A DNA stretch of 64,000 bases. Source: Sipunculus nudus. Its lineage: Eukaryota; Annelida; Sipuncula; Golfingiida; Sipunculidae. The notes below the pieces were generated by a model. That model had not been told where the DNA came from and searched no databases. It saw only the letters and a list, made by a program, of their open reading frames with translations. The translations under genes and the position numbers were made by a program. The stretch spans positions 52,689,659 to 52,753,658 of the forward strand of contig CM049313.1 in NCBI GenBank assembly GCA_026874595.1. The letters run 5' to 3'. Of the stretch, positions 1 through 12,245 are shown one piece after another (within the stretch, counting starts at the first letter, position 1; each line of letters begins with the position of its first letter).

Positions 1-720
1 GTTCTTAAACAATTATACTGTTAAGTTAACACTTGATCTCTCTGAAGTTAAATTATAAGTTGTGAGCAGATAATATAAATGAATGATTAATTATTATGAC
101 CGTGTTCAGCATTTCATTTTTTTATTTGCAAATGAAAAATATTTCTCGTATACCGATAAGTCACCGAGCATGCAGACATGCAAAGTCCCTGGTATATCAA
201 GTCTACTTAAAAATTCCCTACTAAACGTCAAAAGACTAGGAAAAGGCTTTCACTTTATGCTTGTCATTAATTCCAACCAATTAATAATTAGATGTCTTAA
301 GTTGTAACCGAAACATTGCTTTTACTAAAATAAATTAGGATAAGGCACGAAACAAAATATAGAAAAATATTGATATTTGAAGACTGTATCGCAACACGCA
401 AATAACGAGTATCATATATATATATTTCGAGTATCCCGATAATATCGCCCGACTCTAATATGTGCCTTCTTCTAGCACTGAGGACACGAATCGGTAGTCA
501 TTCTAATTAGCCCTATAGGGCCTGCCTTCTTAAGCATGCGCGCAATGTCCTTTGTAAGGAGCAATGCCTCAGCGGAGAAGAAAAGTAGAGCGCATGTTTA
601 AACTAAAACCAAGACCTTGATCAAGGCCCTCCTCAAAGTTTAATCAACCCATATCAAGAACTTCCACATTACCTGATTGAATTCACAGAGAACATTCGGA
701 ATATCGACTCACTTATTTCA
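1..720. other. Non-coding AT-rich stretch
   Basis: I see no gene here. The only open frame of any length (74 codons, 83-307, plus strand) has ordinary AT-rich composition and matches no family I know. A short AT run lies near 415-425. Confidence 0.5.
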
Positions 721-721
721 C

Positions 722-1660
722 TTATGCTTAATGTGGTCTCAATCTTCCTCCATGACTACGAAGCCGTTTCTTCCTAGCAGAATTGCTTTTACGTATTTCA
801 GACACCAATATCTTCTCCCATGACTTAATTATTCTGTCCTTTAAAGTCTGCTTGGTTAATTTGTCTCTCACTCCTCGGTAAATTTTCTCCTTCAGAGAGT
901 CCCATATGGCATGATCCATTGGGTTACAGGCAGGGAGTTCATTCACCGTCTTGGTGAATTCTGATGTACTCTCCTACAGATGGCCCTAGGTTATACCCTA
1001 CTTTATGTGAAAGAGCCCCATCTTCTTAAAAAACGTAATTGTTTCCAAGGATAAAGACATCTACCAACCGGGAGAAGATTGCCATACTGTTACTGAATAT
1101 AGCTTTCACTATCAACCTTGGCTTGAATTTTTGTTCTTCCTTTTCAGGATACTCCAGCTGAAAATAATATTTTTAGTTTTAGCGATTTAATCTCTAACGT
1201 TAATTTTTTTCTGGTCTGTGAAAAAGGGTCCTTTTCACATCAGTGGCCGAGCAGCGGTCATTCAATTTACGGCAGCAAGTTTTACTTTTTCCTCTAACAC
1301 GTCGGCTCCTCCTCGATACCCATATACTCTTGATGGGCTTCAGCTACAGTTCATTCGCCATTCTTTGCACAGGAGACCTGTTCACATGTAAATCGCTTGC
1401 AACTTCGCTAAGAGAATTGTGGGTCCCTGGATTCTCCTCCTGAGATTGAATCAGTTCCTCCACAAGGTCCTTCTTCTCCTCCGAACATGCAGTCTTGGGT
1501 CGTCCGTTGACACTTTCACTTTCAACTAACCCTGTAGTGCGTATTTTAGCGATTAGTCTATTTACAAAGACAAGACTTCACCCCTTGCCTGGGAATTCTT
1601 TTACGAACCCATTTCCACCCCGTCCTTTTTCCTTGAAACAGTTGTCAATGGTAACCTTAT
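722..1660 (-). pseudogene. Decayed Tc1/mariner-type transposase
   Basis: This is a relic of a cut-and-paste transposase of the IS630/Tc1/mariner superfamily, read on the minus strand. Near 1600-1400 the translation shows the N-terminal helix-turn-helix region, with KEFPGKG, then NRLIAKIR, then GRPKTACSEEK and the NPGTH stretch typical of this family. Near 1215-1235 a frame-shifted FTDQK corresponds to the first catalytic aspartate block. Near 1000-1040 EDGALSHK corresponds to the second. Near 900-930 LPACNPMDHAIW corresponds to the third, where the family normally has PDLNPMDYAIW, so the acidic residue appears to be lost. The longest intact piece is 72 codons (946-728), rich in Lys and Arg. 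Several frameshifts and at least one stop separate the blocks, so it is not functional. I could not find its terminal inverted repeats. The family assignment is firm; the exact clade is not. Confidence 0.75.
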
Positions 1661-4479
1661 CACGTTAGTTCAAGGGCATGGCTGGTGCCTCCAGACTGAC
1701 ACTTTGGACAGACCTGATTTTTCATACAGACGACAATTAAAGAAATCAATAGACTTGACGCCCAGACAGGATATTTTAGACTGACTCTGATTGACAGATG
1801 CCAATACCTGGCAGTTGAAATGAACATGATAAAGGTCACATTGCACAGCACTGAAACACACATATCGGATTTTTTTCATGTTTTTTTTTAATTTGAGAAA
1901 ACTTGCAGAACTTTAGATCTTTTTAGATATTTTGTAGACTAGTTGATGATACGCTTAGGTTACTGTGTGATAATATTAAAAGAATTCAGTTCAGCTATCA
2001 CTGAGAAAATTCTCGTCAAAAAGCTGTTACTTTTAGGGGGACACCCGATATATTGTCATTGAAATAAGTTACAGAACGAACTTAAAGTTGTTTATAACAT
2101 GATAAATTTTCTTCTCTTTTATTTAATGTTTTACCGTAGAACCTATATTTTAGGGTGCATATAAAGGAGTCCCTACTTCAGAGATCTATTATAATTGATA
2201 GCTTTATCGTGAGACTGATCATGCGATCAAATATTAGAGGACTTGGACCGAGAACCTCGTATCTCTCTGCTTCCTGAAATTTATGTTAGGCTTGATCAAA
2301 AACTAATTTTCCTTTAAGCTTTCCTTTCAAAAGAGGATCACACATGCTTCTCCAAAATCATGGAGGAGGCGAGTGGAAGTGGGATTGAGAGCAGTGGTTG
2401 ATCCTGAGACACCCCCCCCCCCCCCCCGCCAACCAACGCAGCGTCAACCATTCCCAGCTGTGTGGCAGCCTGTCTACCTGACCCACAGCTCTTTTTTATT
2501 GACTGTGTCTCCAAAAAATACTTATCGATATTTATTTTTACATTAACAATGACTATACTGGAGTCCCTCAAGAGCCCGAGACAGCATTGGCAGTTCGAAG
2601 TTTCGTATATATAAAGCCGGACATGTGGTCTGAACCTGACACCTAATTTTTAACAGGACCTCAAAAACTAGTAGGTATTAAGAAACAACAAGATTTTGCA
2701 AGGATTCTCATCAAACTTTGCTGTGTGCTTCATAGAAAATGTGTCAAGGCTCACCTGGTGAGACCCATTTCAGCTCAAGTACAAAGGTGCCCAAGAAATT
2801 GGCCCTCTCAAAATGGTGATCCAGATTGTCTTCAAAAGGATTTTCCTCGTGTGTCAACCAGAATTCGGAGTGAAGGTGCTGATAGACAGAGCATCTAAGT
2901 AATCAAACAGGGAAGCAAAGATAATACCTCGCCACCTGGGACATGTGTTATTATATACGTTACTTTTATCAAGTTCAAAAACGTTAGTGGCAAAATGTGC
3001 GAGTGCGCAGATAAAGTAAACAATTTTGAATCATTAAGTGAAAGGTCGCAGAGAAAGGTGATGGGGGATTTAAAGAACGAACTGGATGTTTGTAATACAA
3101 AATAATAGAAATGTTATTGAGACACCGCTTGCTTCTTGATGATATATCCTTGTCTGTTCTTATCAATTACCTTTATAATGCATAAAAAAAAATCTTTTAT
3201 CATGCGACAAATGTATGCATCGGGGTGGCCGTGTCCAGCGATCTCGCCTGCATTAAAGTCTTAACACGCCATAATGCTAGCAGCATGCCAACTTAAATAT
3301 TTTTTTACACCTGATACGTCGCAAACAAAATCCACCGACATAAAAATATAAGACCCTAAAACAAGGTTAGCAGAAACGTTGACTTTTGGCTACCGGGCTA
3401 CAGGTGAAATAACAAAAGTTATGAGAGGTTCCCCAGAGAGTCGCCACGACATCCACCGGCAAGGGCAAGCCTCTACGTTTTTATAATATGTAAAGTAAAC
3501 AATAACTCTGACTAGATCTGGCAACAAGTATGGCGTTTGGTGTAGGGAGTTGAAAGTTTTATGATGTTATTGTCATTATGACGACGAGAATACGTCATTT
3601 GCTAATTATAGCTCATTACCTTGAATTATTCTTCCTTTTCCGCGGGATATCTCAAAAAGGATATCTCAAAAACCAAGGAAGAAGTTTAATTGACTTATTT
3701 TGTTTGATTTTGTACAGAAAACAAAATAGATAGCATTCAGAAAAGGGCGACTTTAAAGGAACTGGATCCCGAGTCAGTATTTTATTCATGTTTATCCGCC
3801 CAAAATTATTTATTTTCTTCTTTCTCCCATAGCCCATTATTCAACAAGATTTCATGGATATTCATTCGTTATTTTCAAAGATATAACCCGGATACACACT
3901 GTTCCAAGAGCACAATTATGGCCGATCGAATACCAATTGTTTACCCATTCCAAGTAATTAAGAAATGCCTCCTGTCAAAAGCTTGCGGAAATTTTTTTTG
4001 TAGCGCTAGTAGAATTTCTAATAAGTAGGTTGGATTAATTGATCCCCTGGGATTCTGAGGTTCTGGGATAAGATGAGGAAGATATTCTTTGTATTATTTC
4101 TTTTCGGCAGAGACAAGAGAATCAGTGAAGATCCCGTACCGTCGTTTATTAGGACTAGATAATCCAGAAACAAAACATTTACAGCAGGTCTCATTAAACA
4201 TCGGTCGGATCATCACGCTTGGGAAAAATTTGGTTATCTTAAGAGGGCGGATGATGAAGAGATACTATAAACCAATTTTCTAAGGCAAGTTCTGTAGCTT
4301 AAGCCCGTGACCGTGATCTGCCCAGCTATTTCTTACATTTAATCTCTCTCAGATCATTACAAGATGACACGAGCCGATCACTTCTTTACCTAAATGCTGT
4401 TGGTAATGCGGGCAATAAGAAACGTGTTCAAAACAAACTTGCTATGGGCTTTAATTTTTTTTAATATATATTGGTTTGT

Positions 4480-4482
<3 letters not shown>
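1661..4482. other. Non-coding stretch
   Basis: I see no supported gene. Open frames are all under 80 codons, and one of them (2338-2571, minus) only encodes glycine through the poly-C tract. The sequence is unique-looking and AT-rich. Confidence 0.5.
2412..2427. repeat. Poly-C tract, 16 bp
   Basis: This is a C homopolymer directly readable in the sequence, preceded by GAGACA. Similar mononucleotide C or G runs occur at 37708-37726, 41237-41249, 48592-48603 and 63775-63785. Exact length is likely to be unreliable in any assembly. Confidence 0.9.
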
Positions 4483-4530
<48 letters not shown>

Positions 4531-4534
4531 ATAT
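4483..4534. repeat. (AT)n microsatellite
   Basis: This is an alternating AT run of about 42 bp followed by GTGTGTAT. It gives rise to meaningless Tyr-Ile open frames on both strands. Confidence 0.95.
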
Positions 4535-4739
4535 AAATTTGTCATCCAAAATTCTATGGGATTTTGCATATTTCTTGGCAAACTGCATTTTCTTAGATTT
4601 TATAGGGAAGAAGTTAAAAAACATTAAAAATGTCCTTCTCCGAAACCATGCTGCCAAATTGTCCGTTCATCTGTCCAAATAATCCACTCTGGCAAAAAAG
4701 AACATATCCAAATGTCCTGACTGATACATCCTAGTTCTA

Positions 4740-6358
4740 TCCGCCAAAACAGAGTTTTGCGGATACTATGTTTTCAGTCGGACGCCGCAGCCACCGCATA
4801 GGTTTCCGGAGAACTCCTCCGCAACGACTGGGCGGATTTAAAATAAATTCGGGACTATGATCAGGTCACATGGGAACTGCTGCGCCCTAATATTTGGTGG
4901 ACCTCTGACCTTTTCTCTCTGCCCAGCGTCCATTTGTGCGTCCACACATAAACCCACGTATCTCGGGAACCGTTTGACCGATCAGGCTAAAATTTTTACA
5001 CAAATTTAGCCATTAGATAGTTTTATAACATACACTTAAAATAGTGGCGCCACCTGCAACCATTTTTGCACAACATCCATTTGTTTACCTGCCTTGGGAT
5101 AAAATCACTTATATCTCTGCATTTGTTGGACTTATCTACCTGGAATTCTGTATGTGTATACATCCTGGATAGCTTTCTTGATTTTATGACAGGTGGCGCC
5201 GCCTACATTCACGTGAAGGCTGCAGAAATCAAAGCTCTTATCCTGAGCACCGTCTGACCGATTGAGCCAAACTTTTGCATTTGTATAGATCTCACACAGC
5301 TCTTCATCATACGCAAAACTGGTAGCGCCACCTGCAATCATATTTGCACAGCGTCCATCTGTTCATCTGCTTTGGGATAAAATCACTCATATCTCGGCAA
5401 TGATTTGACTTATCCACCTAAAATTTTGCAGGTTTATACATCCTTGACAGCTTTCATGATTTTATGACAGGTGGCGCCACCTACATTCACGTTTACACTG
5501 CAGACATCCAAACTCATATCTCCAGAACCGTTTGACCGATTGGGCCGAAATTTTGCATGTGTATAGATCGCACAGAGCTCTTTATCATACGCAAAGTTTT
5601 GCATGATTATGCATATTGGATAGATTTCTGGATTTGTGGCAGGTGGCGCCACCTACATTTAAGTTTACGCTGCAAACATCCAGGCATATATATCAGGACT
5701 GGTTCGCTGTATCCTCCTGAAATTTAGCATGTGTATAGATCTCACATAGCCCTTTATCATACACAAAAATGGAGGCGCCACTGCAACCATTTTTTTGCAC
5801 AGCGTCCGTCTGTTTGTCTGTCGTGGGCCAAAATTACTCCTATCTCAGTAGTAGTTTGACTTATCTGCCTAAAATTTTGCATGTTTAAACATATTGGAGA
5901 GTTTCTCGATTTTTTGGCAGGTGGTGCCACCTACATTTATGTTTACGCTGCACACATTTCGGCTTATATCTCAGGACTGGTTTGACATATCCGTCTGAAC
6001 TGTTGCATGTGTATAGATCTCACATAGGTCTTTATCATACACAAGACTGATGGCGCCACCTGCCACCATTTTTGCACAGCGTCCTTCTGTCTTCTGCTGT
6101 GGGATAAAATCACTCATATACAAGTAGTGTTTTGACTTATCTGCATAAAATTTTGCATATGTATACAACTTGGACAGCTTTCTTGATTTTGTGGTAGGTG
6201 GCGCAACCTACATACACATTTCGGCTGCGGACATCCTTGCTAATATGCAACACACCTCACTCTATTTCCTCTTGCCACTCAATCCGTGCCTCACTTCACC
6301 CGTCCCACTCTGATTTCGGCGGATACACGCAGTCGCTTGTCGACTACCCGTATTCTAG
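4740..6358 (+). mobile_element. Helitron-like non-autonomous element, family A, copy 1
   Basis: The 5' end is TCCGCCAAAAC...GTTTTGCGGA, an imperfect hairpin, preceded by A at 4739. The 3' end has an AGTCG/CGACT stem-loop at about 6331-6345, about 10 nt before a terminal CTAG (6355-6358), followed by T. GGCGGA shortly before this hairpin is the reverse complement of the first six bases, a subterminal inverted repeat. A second element at 44938-47009 has the same two ends in different flanking DNA, which fixes the boundaries. The hairpin plus CTAG end and the lack of a target duplication fit Helitrons; the tandem-repeat core resembles non-autonomous HINE/pearl-type elements. No Rep/helicase coding is present, so it would depend on a partner elsewhere. 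Confidence 0.7.
5040..6215 (+). repeat. Tandem core of family A, period about 278 bp
   Basis: The 12-bp palindrome GGTGGCGCCACC or a close variant recurs near 5046, 5194, 5324, 5472, 5643, 5774, 5922, 6052 and 6198. It is followed alternately by TGCAACCATTTTTGC and TACATTCACG. Same-type sites are 278-279 bp apart, so the unit consists of two related halves of about 148 and 130 bp. One half-unit is missing between 5324 and 5774. Small open frames in this block are by-products of the repeat. Confidence 0.85.
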
Positions 6359-8460
6359 TTTTAAAATGTCCTAGTCCGAAACTTACAGGTTCGAAACGTC
6401 AATTTCGCTGAAATCATAATGACTAAGGTAGATATGCAGGACATACGTACATTGTAAAAATAAACCTCCATTCATACTCCCAAAATTTCCATTAGGCCTG
6501 TAGGCCTTGGTATTATTGTGAATATCATTGACCGTTATTCTAGTTATTTTATGTATAAAATAATGATTCAAGGTTATACCAGTGTTATTGTGCATTGGAC
6601 ACTCTTGTTTGGTACCCTATGTGTTAATAACATGTGTAAATCCTACAGTATGAATGTAATAGTTAATTAGCTTATGTTTTTATATACAAATCTGTAGTAG
6701 CACCTCGGACACTGATACTTCTTTTTTATTACTAGATATAGTTAACGGATCCACACAACAATTTAGCTTGAATATAGCTCAGAAGTGTCACTCGTTTTTG
6801 TAATTTCCATCCTGTGGCCTTCGTTATATACAGTTAACTATTACTTTACTGGTATAATAACTAGTTGTGTATCAATTAATTGATTAAATCGATGATTGGT
6901 CGTTTTCTTTCTTAGTCCATTAGATTGGTTGCATTTTGGCATAATCGATCAGCACCCTCTTTAATACTCTCTAAATTTTATTTAATTTGGCCATAGGTAT
7001 GCAACTAGAGATGCCTGCAGAGGTAAGTATGTATACCCCTGAATTGGTACAAAACAGAACAGTACAAAACTTCATTTTTATACTCGGTAGTCTTAACTGG
7101 AACAGTCTTGCTACTTTCCTTCGTAAGCAATGTACATTCCGCCTTTCAAGAGAATGTTGAAATGCACACTCGGGCAATAGTTAATTCTATTATATTTTAA
7201 AACCTTTCAACCCCTTCTACGGTGTCATCTGCAATTCATAAACTTAAATAATCTTTTGAAAATTCAAAACAAACTGTAAATATGTCACCTATCCTCATGG
7301 TGTACTTGTGCTGTTATGTCATTTGTATTTGTTTTTAACATGTAGCAGGACTTCATTGAAAAACAGCATTTGCAGTATGAGCTATTCGGTTAAAAAATGT
7401 ATTAAAATGAATGAATAAATATTATGTATGCACATGCGAAGAAGTCGTCAAGAAAATGTATTATTCTTCGAGACATGTAAGAAGACGGGACATAATGCAA
7501 CGGACAACATTACATTGAATCTTGCGCATCGAATAAGTGCCCACAATCTGACCGTTTTCTTGACCTGTCAGCGTGACGTTAAAGTCAAGACGGAATTTGC
7601 TCGGTCCAGGGGCGGAGCCAGGATCTTGGAAAATGAGGGGGGATCCTTCCCAGGAAAACTCATAAAAAATAAAAAAGGTCCTATGGTATGGAAAAGGGGG
7701 ACCAGGACGTAAAATTTGGTCTGAATTAATATGGTCAGATATGGTGGTAAAATAGAGGGTACAAAAATAATCGATAAATAATCGATCATCGGTCGTTTGG
7801 TATGTTATCTTTCAAACATCAAACATGATTTAACAACGCATTCCTATCACTAATAGTTATTAATTATTAATAAATTAAATAATTAATATCAATAAATTAA
7901 TAATTTCCATCACCAGCTGATGCAATATCGTATGCCAATTAAAGCTTTTTCTGAAATAAAACTATAAATCTGTATTAGTGGGTTTATTGTTATGATGTGG
8001 GTAATAATTGTCATGGATTATGACGAAAGCCTACAAAAAGAACGACTGAATGCACTTTGATACCTAATTAATACCCATTACTGTTAAGTGACACATACAG
8101 ATTAAAAATAATCAATTACTGTGATTTAATGCATATCACTAATTACAATCCAAGAAACAAGGTGCTTTCTTTTTGGCACGTCAACTGCTTTAATGAAATT
8201 AATCGGATTAAATTGAGACTTAATTGCTCGGGAAAATAATCTGCATTAGTATAAAATTAGATTGAGTTGGGGTTTTTACCTCCAGCGGGGAAGGATGGCC
8301 ATTAAATTGTTCACATTCGCTTGCTGCTCTTATGTAATGATTTTTCTGGGTCGTTATAAGTGGTCTTCGAGTGCCCGTCCTAGACGCGTATCATGCTGAT
8401 AAAGGAGCTAGTGCAAGCCCAGATAGACGTATAAGCATGATCTTGGGACAGGCTGGACTT
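6359..8460. other. Non-coding stretch with one repeat fragment
   Basis: I see no supported gene. At about 7608-7650 the sequence CAGGGGCGGAGCCAGGATC, followed by an A-rich stretch and GAGGGGGG, resembles the end of a widely dispersed DNA transposon. A weaker relative starts near 28655 (GCAGGGGCGAATGTAGGATC). The 94-codon open frame over 7428-7712 runs straight through this repeat and looks like chance. Confidence 0.35.
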
Positions 8461-8468
8461 AGCTTTGT

Positions 8469-8504
8469 TCTCGCGAGACAGCTGGCCGTGATAGAGTGAC
8501 GTCA
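8469..8504. promoter_or_regulatory. Paired TCTCGCGAGA and TGACGTCA motifs
   Basis: TCTCGCGAGA (8469-8478) is the palindromic site known in vertebrates to be bound by BANP at CpG promoters. TGACGTCA (8497-8504) is the full CRE site for CREB/ATF factors. They lie 18 bp apart in an otherwise CpG-poor region. This suggests, but does not prove, a promoter. No first exon could be recognised on either side. Confidence 0.3.
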
Positions 8505-10589
8505 CCCAGTTCTCCTACAGTTTAATGTCTGCGGGAGGCCAGGTCTAAACCTGTCAATCTGTCACAGTTATTCAGGCTTAACAGCCGTCTTTGGTGCATT
8601 TAGGTGGCTCATAGAAGAGTGATAACTGTGCTGGACGTTTTTAATCACACCTCCAAGTCTTTTCTCTTAAAACCCCTACTGATCGGTTGCCTGGTTTACC
8701 CTGTCTACTTAGGCTCAGGTCAAATTGACAACATTGAGATCTCGTCCAAGCGGCTTATGATTCCTTTAATTACAATTAATGTTGAACACAACAGAATATG
8801 AATATAATCTTCCCTGAATATGTGTAAAAAAATCGCCATTAGGAGGAGTCTTTGACCTGAATTAATTGTAGGAGCACGATCTGTATATCACATACCTGTA
8901 TAAAACAAAACATTTAGTTATGAAATATTCCTTATTAAATCAAGATTGTTAGCTTGAGATTTTGTTCCCTATGTATTTGAACAGAGATTTATTTTTTTTT
9001 TAACCTGTGCCCAGTTAAAAAAGTTGGAAAGAATTTCGACATTCACGAATAATAATTTGGCATAATCTGACTTTTGCTAAGAAAATATAATGTACATAAA
9101 TAAAAGTAGGTGGAATCAATGTAACAGCTGTACAACACAACTAAAAATAAAACTTTAATAAGGGCATGATCTTCGCTAAGTTGGACCTAATTATGAAGAA
9201 ATTAACTAAAACAAAAAAAATGAATAAAAAAGAATACACAGACCATCAATAAATAGCACAATTATAAAGGGATCGTATGATCTATTCACTTTTAAAGAAG
9301 ATTATCAAGTCAATTGTAGAAAATATAAGATTAAAAATTGGTATTCAAGTCACTTTTAACTTATCATAATACGCAAACAAATATCCGGTCTTAACCGTCC
9401 TAAAAAGGTAAGAGGATTTCAATTCTGAAAACAACACCGGTAGGCACTTTTATTTTAGAGAATTTATTTACGACAGTTGAAGCGGCTTTTCCGACGTACG
9501 TCATACGGAACTTGCTGAGAGGAAGAGTAAGTGTGCCCGAAATATATTCCTTTTGTTCTTCGGGTTTTACGACATCCCCTGTAGGTTAACGCCATGTCCC
9601 TGTCGTTTTGTGTTAGGCGTCAAGTGCAGTAATGAAAGGTTTCTGGTCGCATGATTAAAGGCTACCATGCCGTGACACGAGGTACCCCATGTCCTTACAT
9701 TAGACTCCTCGTACTAACCTTGTATTTCGAATGTTGTAACACCAGGACTTCACTATGGCAGCATTCTCCATTCAGGGCTTCCCAATCTCCCTTTTGATTT
9801 ACCTATGTGGGCGGACGCCTAGTTGAATACATCATCTGGTAATCAGAGAAAACAAATTACGTCACTAATGCGTTAATGGCTTTGAAGGTTTATCTAAACG
9901 AGTGCTTGGTTGGCGGCCTGTTTAGCTTTTCTCGAGTTCTTTGCATTTTGCGATTATTTAATTGTCTTTCATGTCCAAAAGAAAGGATTTCTATTTTCTT
10001 CACCTTAACTTTGTGAGAACTAATTCACTCAAGTCTCTCCTGTTCGGAAGGATTCTTAATCATTTAAAAAAGATTCAGGAAACGTTACTTACTCATTTCT
10101 ATCGACCATTTACTCCATCCCCTAAATCCGATTAATTACACCTGAAAAACTTTTTAAACTTGCGAATGAGTTGTAGCATCAAGGTAGGAAGCATTTCCTT
10201 TATTTAAATAACCGAATAGATAAAGCTTTAGCCGGGAAAGGAATGGGTTAATTTAAAGCGATAAATCAATGCAATGTGATACCGATATAAAACAAGAGTA
10301 AAAATCGTTTGTTCATTTCCGCTTTTCTGCACATCAGGAGTATTCTTATTTTAATAGCAATCCGCGATTATTTTAACATGTTAAATGGAAAAGGCACTAA
10401 GAGTCCAAAGTAAAGGGGGCTGATTTCTGATTGCTAAATAACGCTAATGATACCTTCAAAGCCCTGTGGGTAGTCCCAAGATAAACACAACAAGCATCGA
10501 GAATAAAGAGGGATTTAAAATTCGAATTTACTTTACCTATGAAACTTAAGTGAAGATAATTTGGTATATTTTGTTTTAAGTTGACTGAA
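8505..10589. other. Non-coding stretch
   Basis: I see nothing identifiable. The only open frame of note (65 codons, 8604-8801, plus) has no recognisable motif. Confidence 0.45.
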
Positions 10590-10716
10590 AGTCACCTGAG
10601 CTATGGCGATCACTCTTTGTCCGTCGTTCCACCGGCCATCAGCTATTTTACAGCTTACCCTGAGGGCCTTATTTTCAGCCTGGTAAAATGCTTTCACTCT
10701 TTGCCATCACTCTTAG

Positions 10717-10773
10717 TCCGTCGTCCGTCTGTCTGTCCGTCTGTCCGTCCGTCTGTCCGTTTGTCTGTCCGTT
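10717..10773 (+). repeat. (TCYG)n microsatellite
   Basis: Repeated TCCG/TCTG units lie just inside the 5' end of the family B element. The inverted fragment at 50.7 kb has CGGACGGACGG at the matching place, so this microsatellite is part of the family structure. Confidence 0.85.
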
Positions 10774-10849
10774 AACCAGGCAGAAATCGTAACCGCTGGA
10801 CCTAGAATCTTGTAACTTGACATTCTGAGAGGTCCATGAAAAATCTCCA

Positions 10850-12120
10850 GAAATTAGGTCTCTGTTACCCATATCCTTCTAGCTATGGAGCCCAAAAGGA
10901 CCCCCCACCCCGAATAGTAAAAAATTTCACACAAAAACTTCAATATCTCATTAACTACATCACTGATGGTCATGATTTTGGCATACATATTGATCATGAG
11001 ATGTTTCATCAGTTTCTGCAGACAGGTGGCGACACCTGTATTTTTCGATTTTTTACGAATTTTTGTTTCTATTTTTGAGACCTTTAAAAATGTGAACATC
11101 AGGGCACACATCGTAACGACTGGACCTAGAATCTTCATTTTTGACACACAGGGAGACCAATGAAAAGTCTCCATGGAAACCTTAAATTAGGTCCCTGTTA
11201 CACATATCCTTTGGGCTATGGGGCCCCAAAATACCCTCCAGAATAATGAAAAATTTGATACAAAAACTGCAGTATCTCAATAACTACAACACTGATGGTC
11301 ATGATTTTTGGCATACATATTGATCATGAGGTGTTCCATCAGTTTCTGCAGACTGGGTGCACCACCTCTGTTTTTTTTTCAAATTTTAACGAATTTTTTT
11401 TCTCTATTTTTGAGACCTTTAAAGATGTCGTTATCTGTCAACAGGGTACAAATCGTAACAACTGGATCTAGAATCTTCATTCTTGACACACTAAGAGACC
11501 TATGAAAAGTCTCCATGGAAACCGGAAATTAGGTCTCTGTTACCCATATCTTTTTAGCTCTGGGGCCCCAAAATACCCCTCAGAATAGGAAAAAAAAAAT
11601 CATACAAAACTTTAATATCTCATTAACTGCATCACTGATGGTCATGATTTTTGGCATACATATTGACCATAAGATGTTTCATCAGTTTCTGCAGACTGGT
11701 GGTGCCACCTGTATTTTATTCAATTTTTCGAAATTTTTTCTCTATTTTTAAGACCTTTAAAGATGCTGTCATCTGTCAACGTGGCACAAATTGTAACAAC
11801 TGGACTTAGAATCTTCATTTTTGTCATGCTAGGAGGCCCATGAAAAGTGTCAGTGGAAATCTGAAATTAGGTCTCTGTTACCCTTATCCTTTAAGCTATA
11901 GGACTCCGAAGTACCCCTCAGAATAATGGAAAATTTGATACAAAAACTGAAGTAACTGAACAACTGATGCAGAGATCACCATGATTCTTTGCATGGATAT
12001 TGACCATTAAGTGTTTTTATTAGTTTCTGCAGACTGGTGGAGCCACGTGTATTTTTTTTAAGTTTTTAAAGTTTACGCATTTTTTCTCTATTTTTGAGAT
12101 ATATAAATACAGACACAATC
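10850..12120 (+). repeat. Tandem core of family B, period about 330-343 bp
   Basis: The landmark GATGGTCATGATTTTTGGCA or a variant starts at 10965, 11294, 11637 and (degenerate) 11974, giving steps of 329, 343 and 337 bp. Each unit also carries TTTCTGCAGACTGG followed by a GTGGTGCCACC-like palindrome, a T-rich stretch, GAGACCTTTAAA, a GGACCTAGAATCTTCAT block and GTCTCTGTTACCCATATC. The last unit is the most diverged. Short open frames here repeat with the unit and are not genes. Confidence 0.85.
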
Positions 12121-12245
12121 TTGGTATGTTGGGTAATCTGTTTGATGCTACTGTTGAATGGGTATATACTACCATTCAGATGATTAAATTTCCTTTTGCG
12201 AATCTCTTCCTAGTCAGCTGAGCGTCATGACCCATGGGTCACTTG

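Larger units (their letters stand above)
10590..12245 (+). mobile_element. Helitron-like element, family B, tandem-repeat core
   Basis: The 5' portion AGTCACCTGAGCTATGGCGA, then TCACTCTTTGTCCGTCG, recurs inverted at 50815-50690, which marks it as a dispersed element end. The 3' end is a 14-bp palindrome TGACCCATGGGTCA (12228-12241) followed by CTTG and a T run. I recall similar ends (a GCCCATGG-type palindrome then CTTG) as common in bivalve repeats. Between the ends lie a TCTG/TCCG microsatellite and about four tandem units. No protein coding is seen. The exact termini and Helitron class are inferred. Confidence 0.55.

Noticed and set aside
4390-4682. Several Tyr-Ile-rich open frames on both strands
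   Set aside because: They come from the (AT)n tract at 4483-4534.
5066-6168. Repeated short open frames over 5.0-6.2 kb
   Set aside because: They are by-products of the 278-bp tandem unit of the Helitron-like element.
4740-6240. Possible CRISPR array
   Set aside because: The regularly spaced palindromes are internal parts of long homologous tandem units, not short repeats with unrelated spacers, and the DNA is animal.
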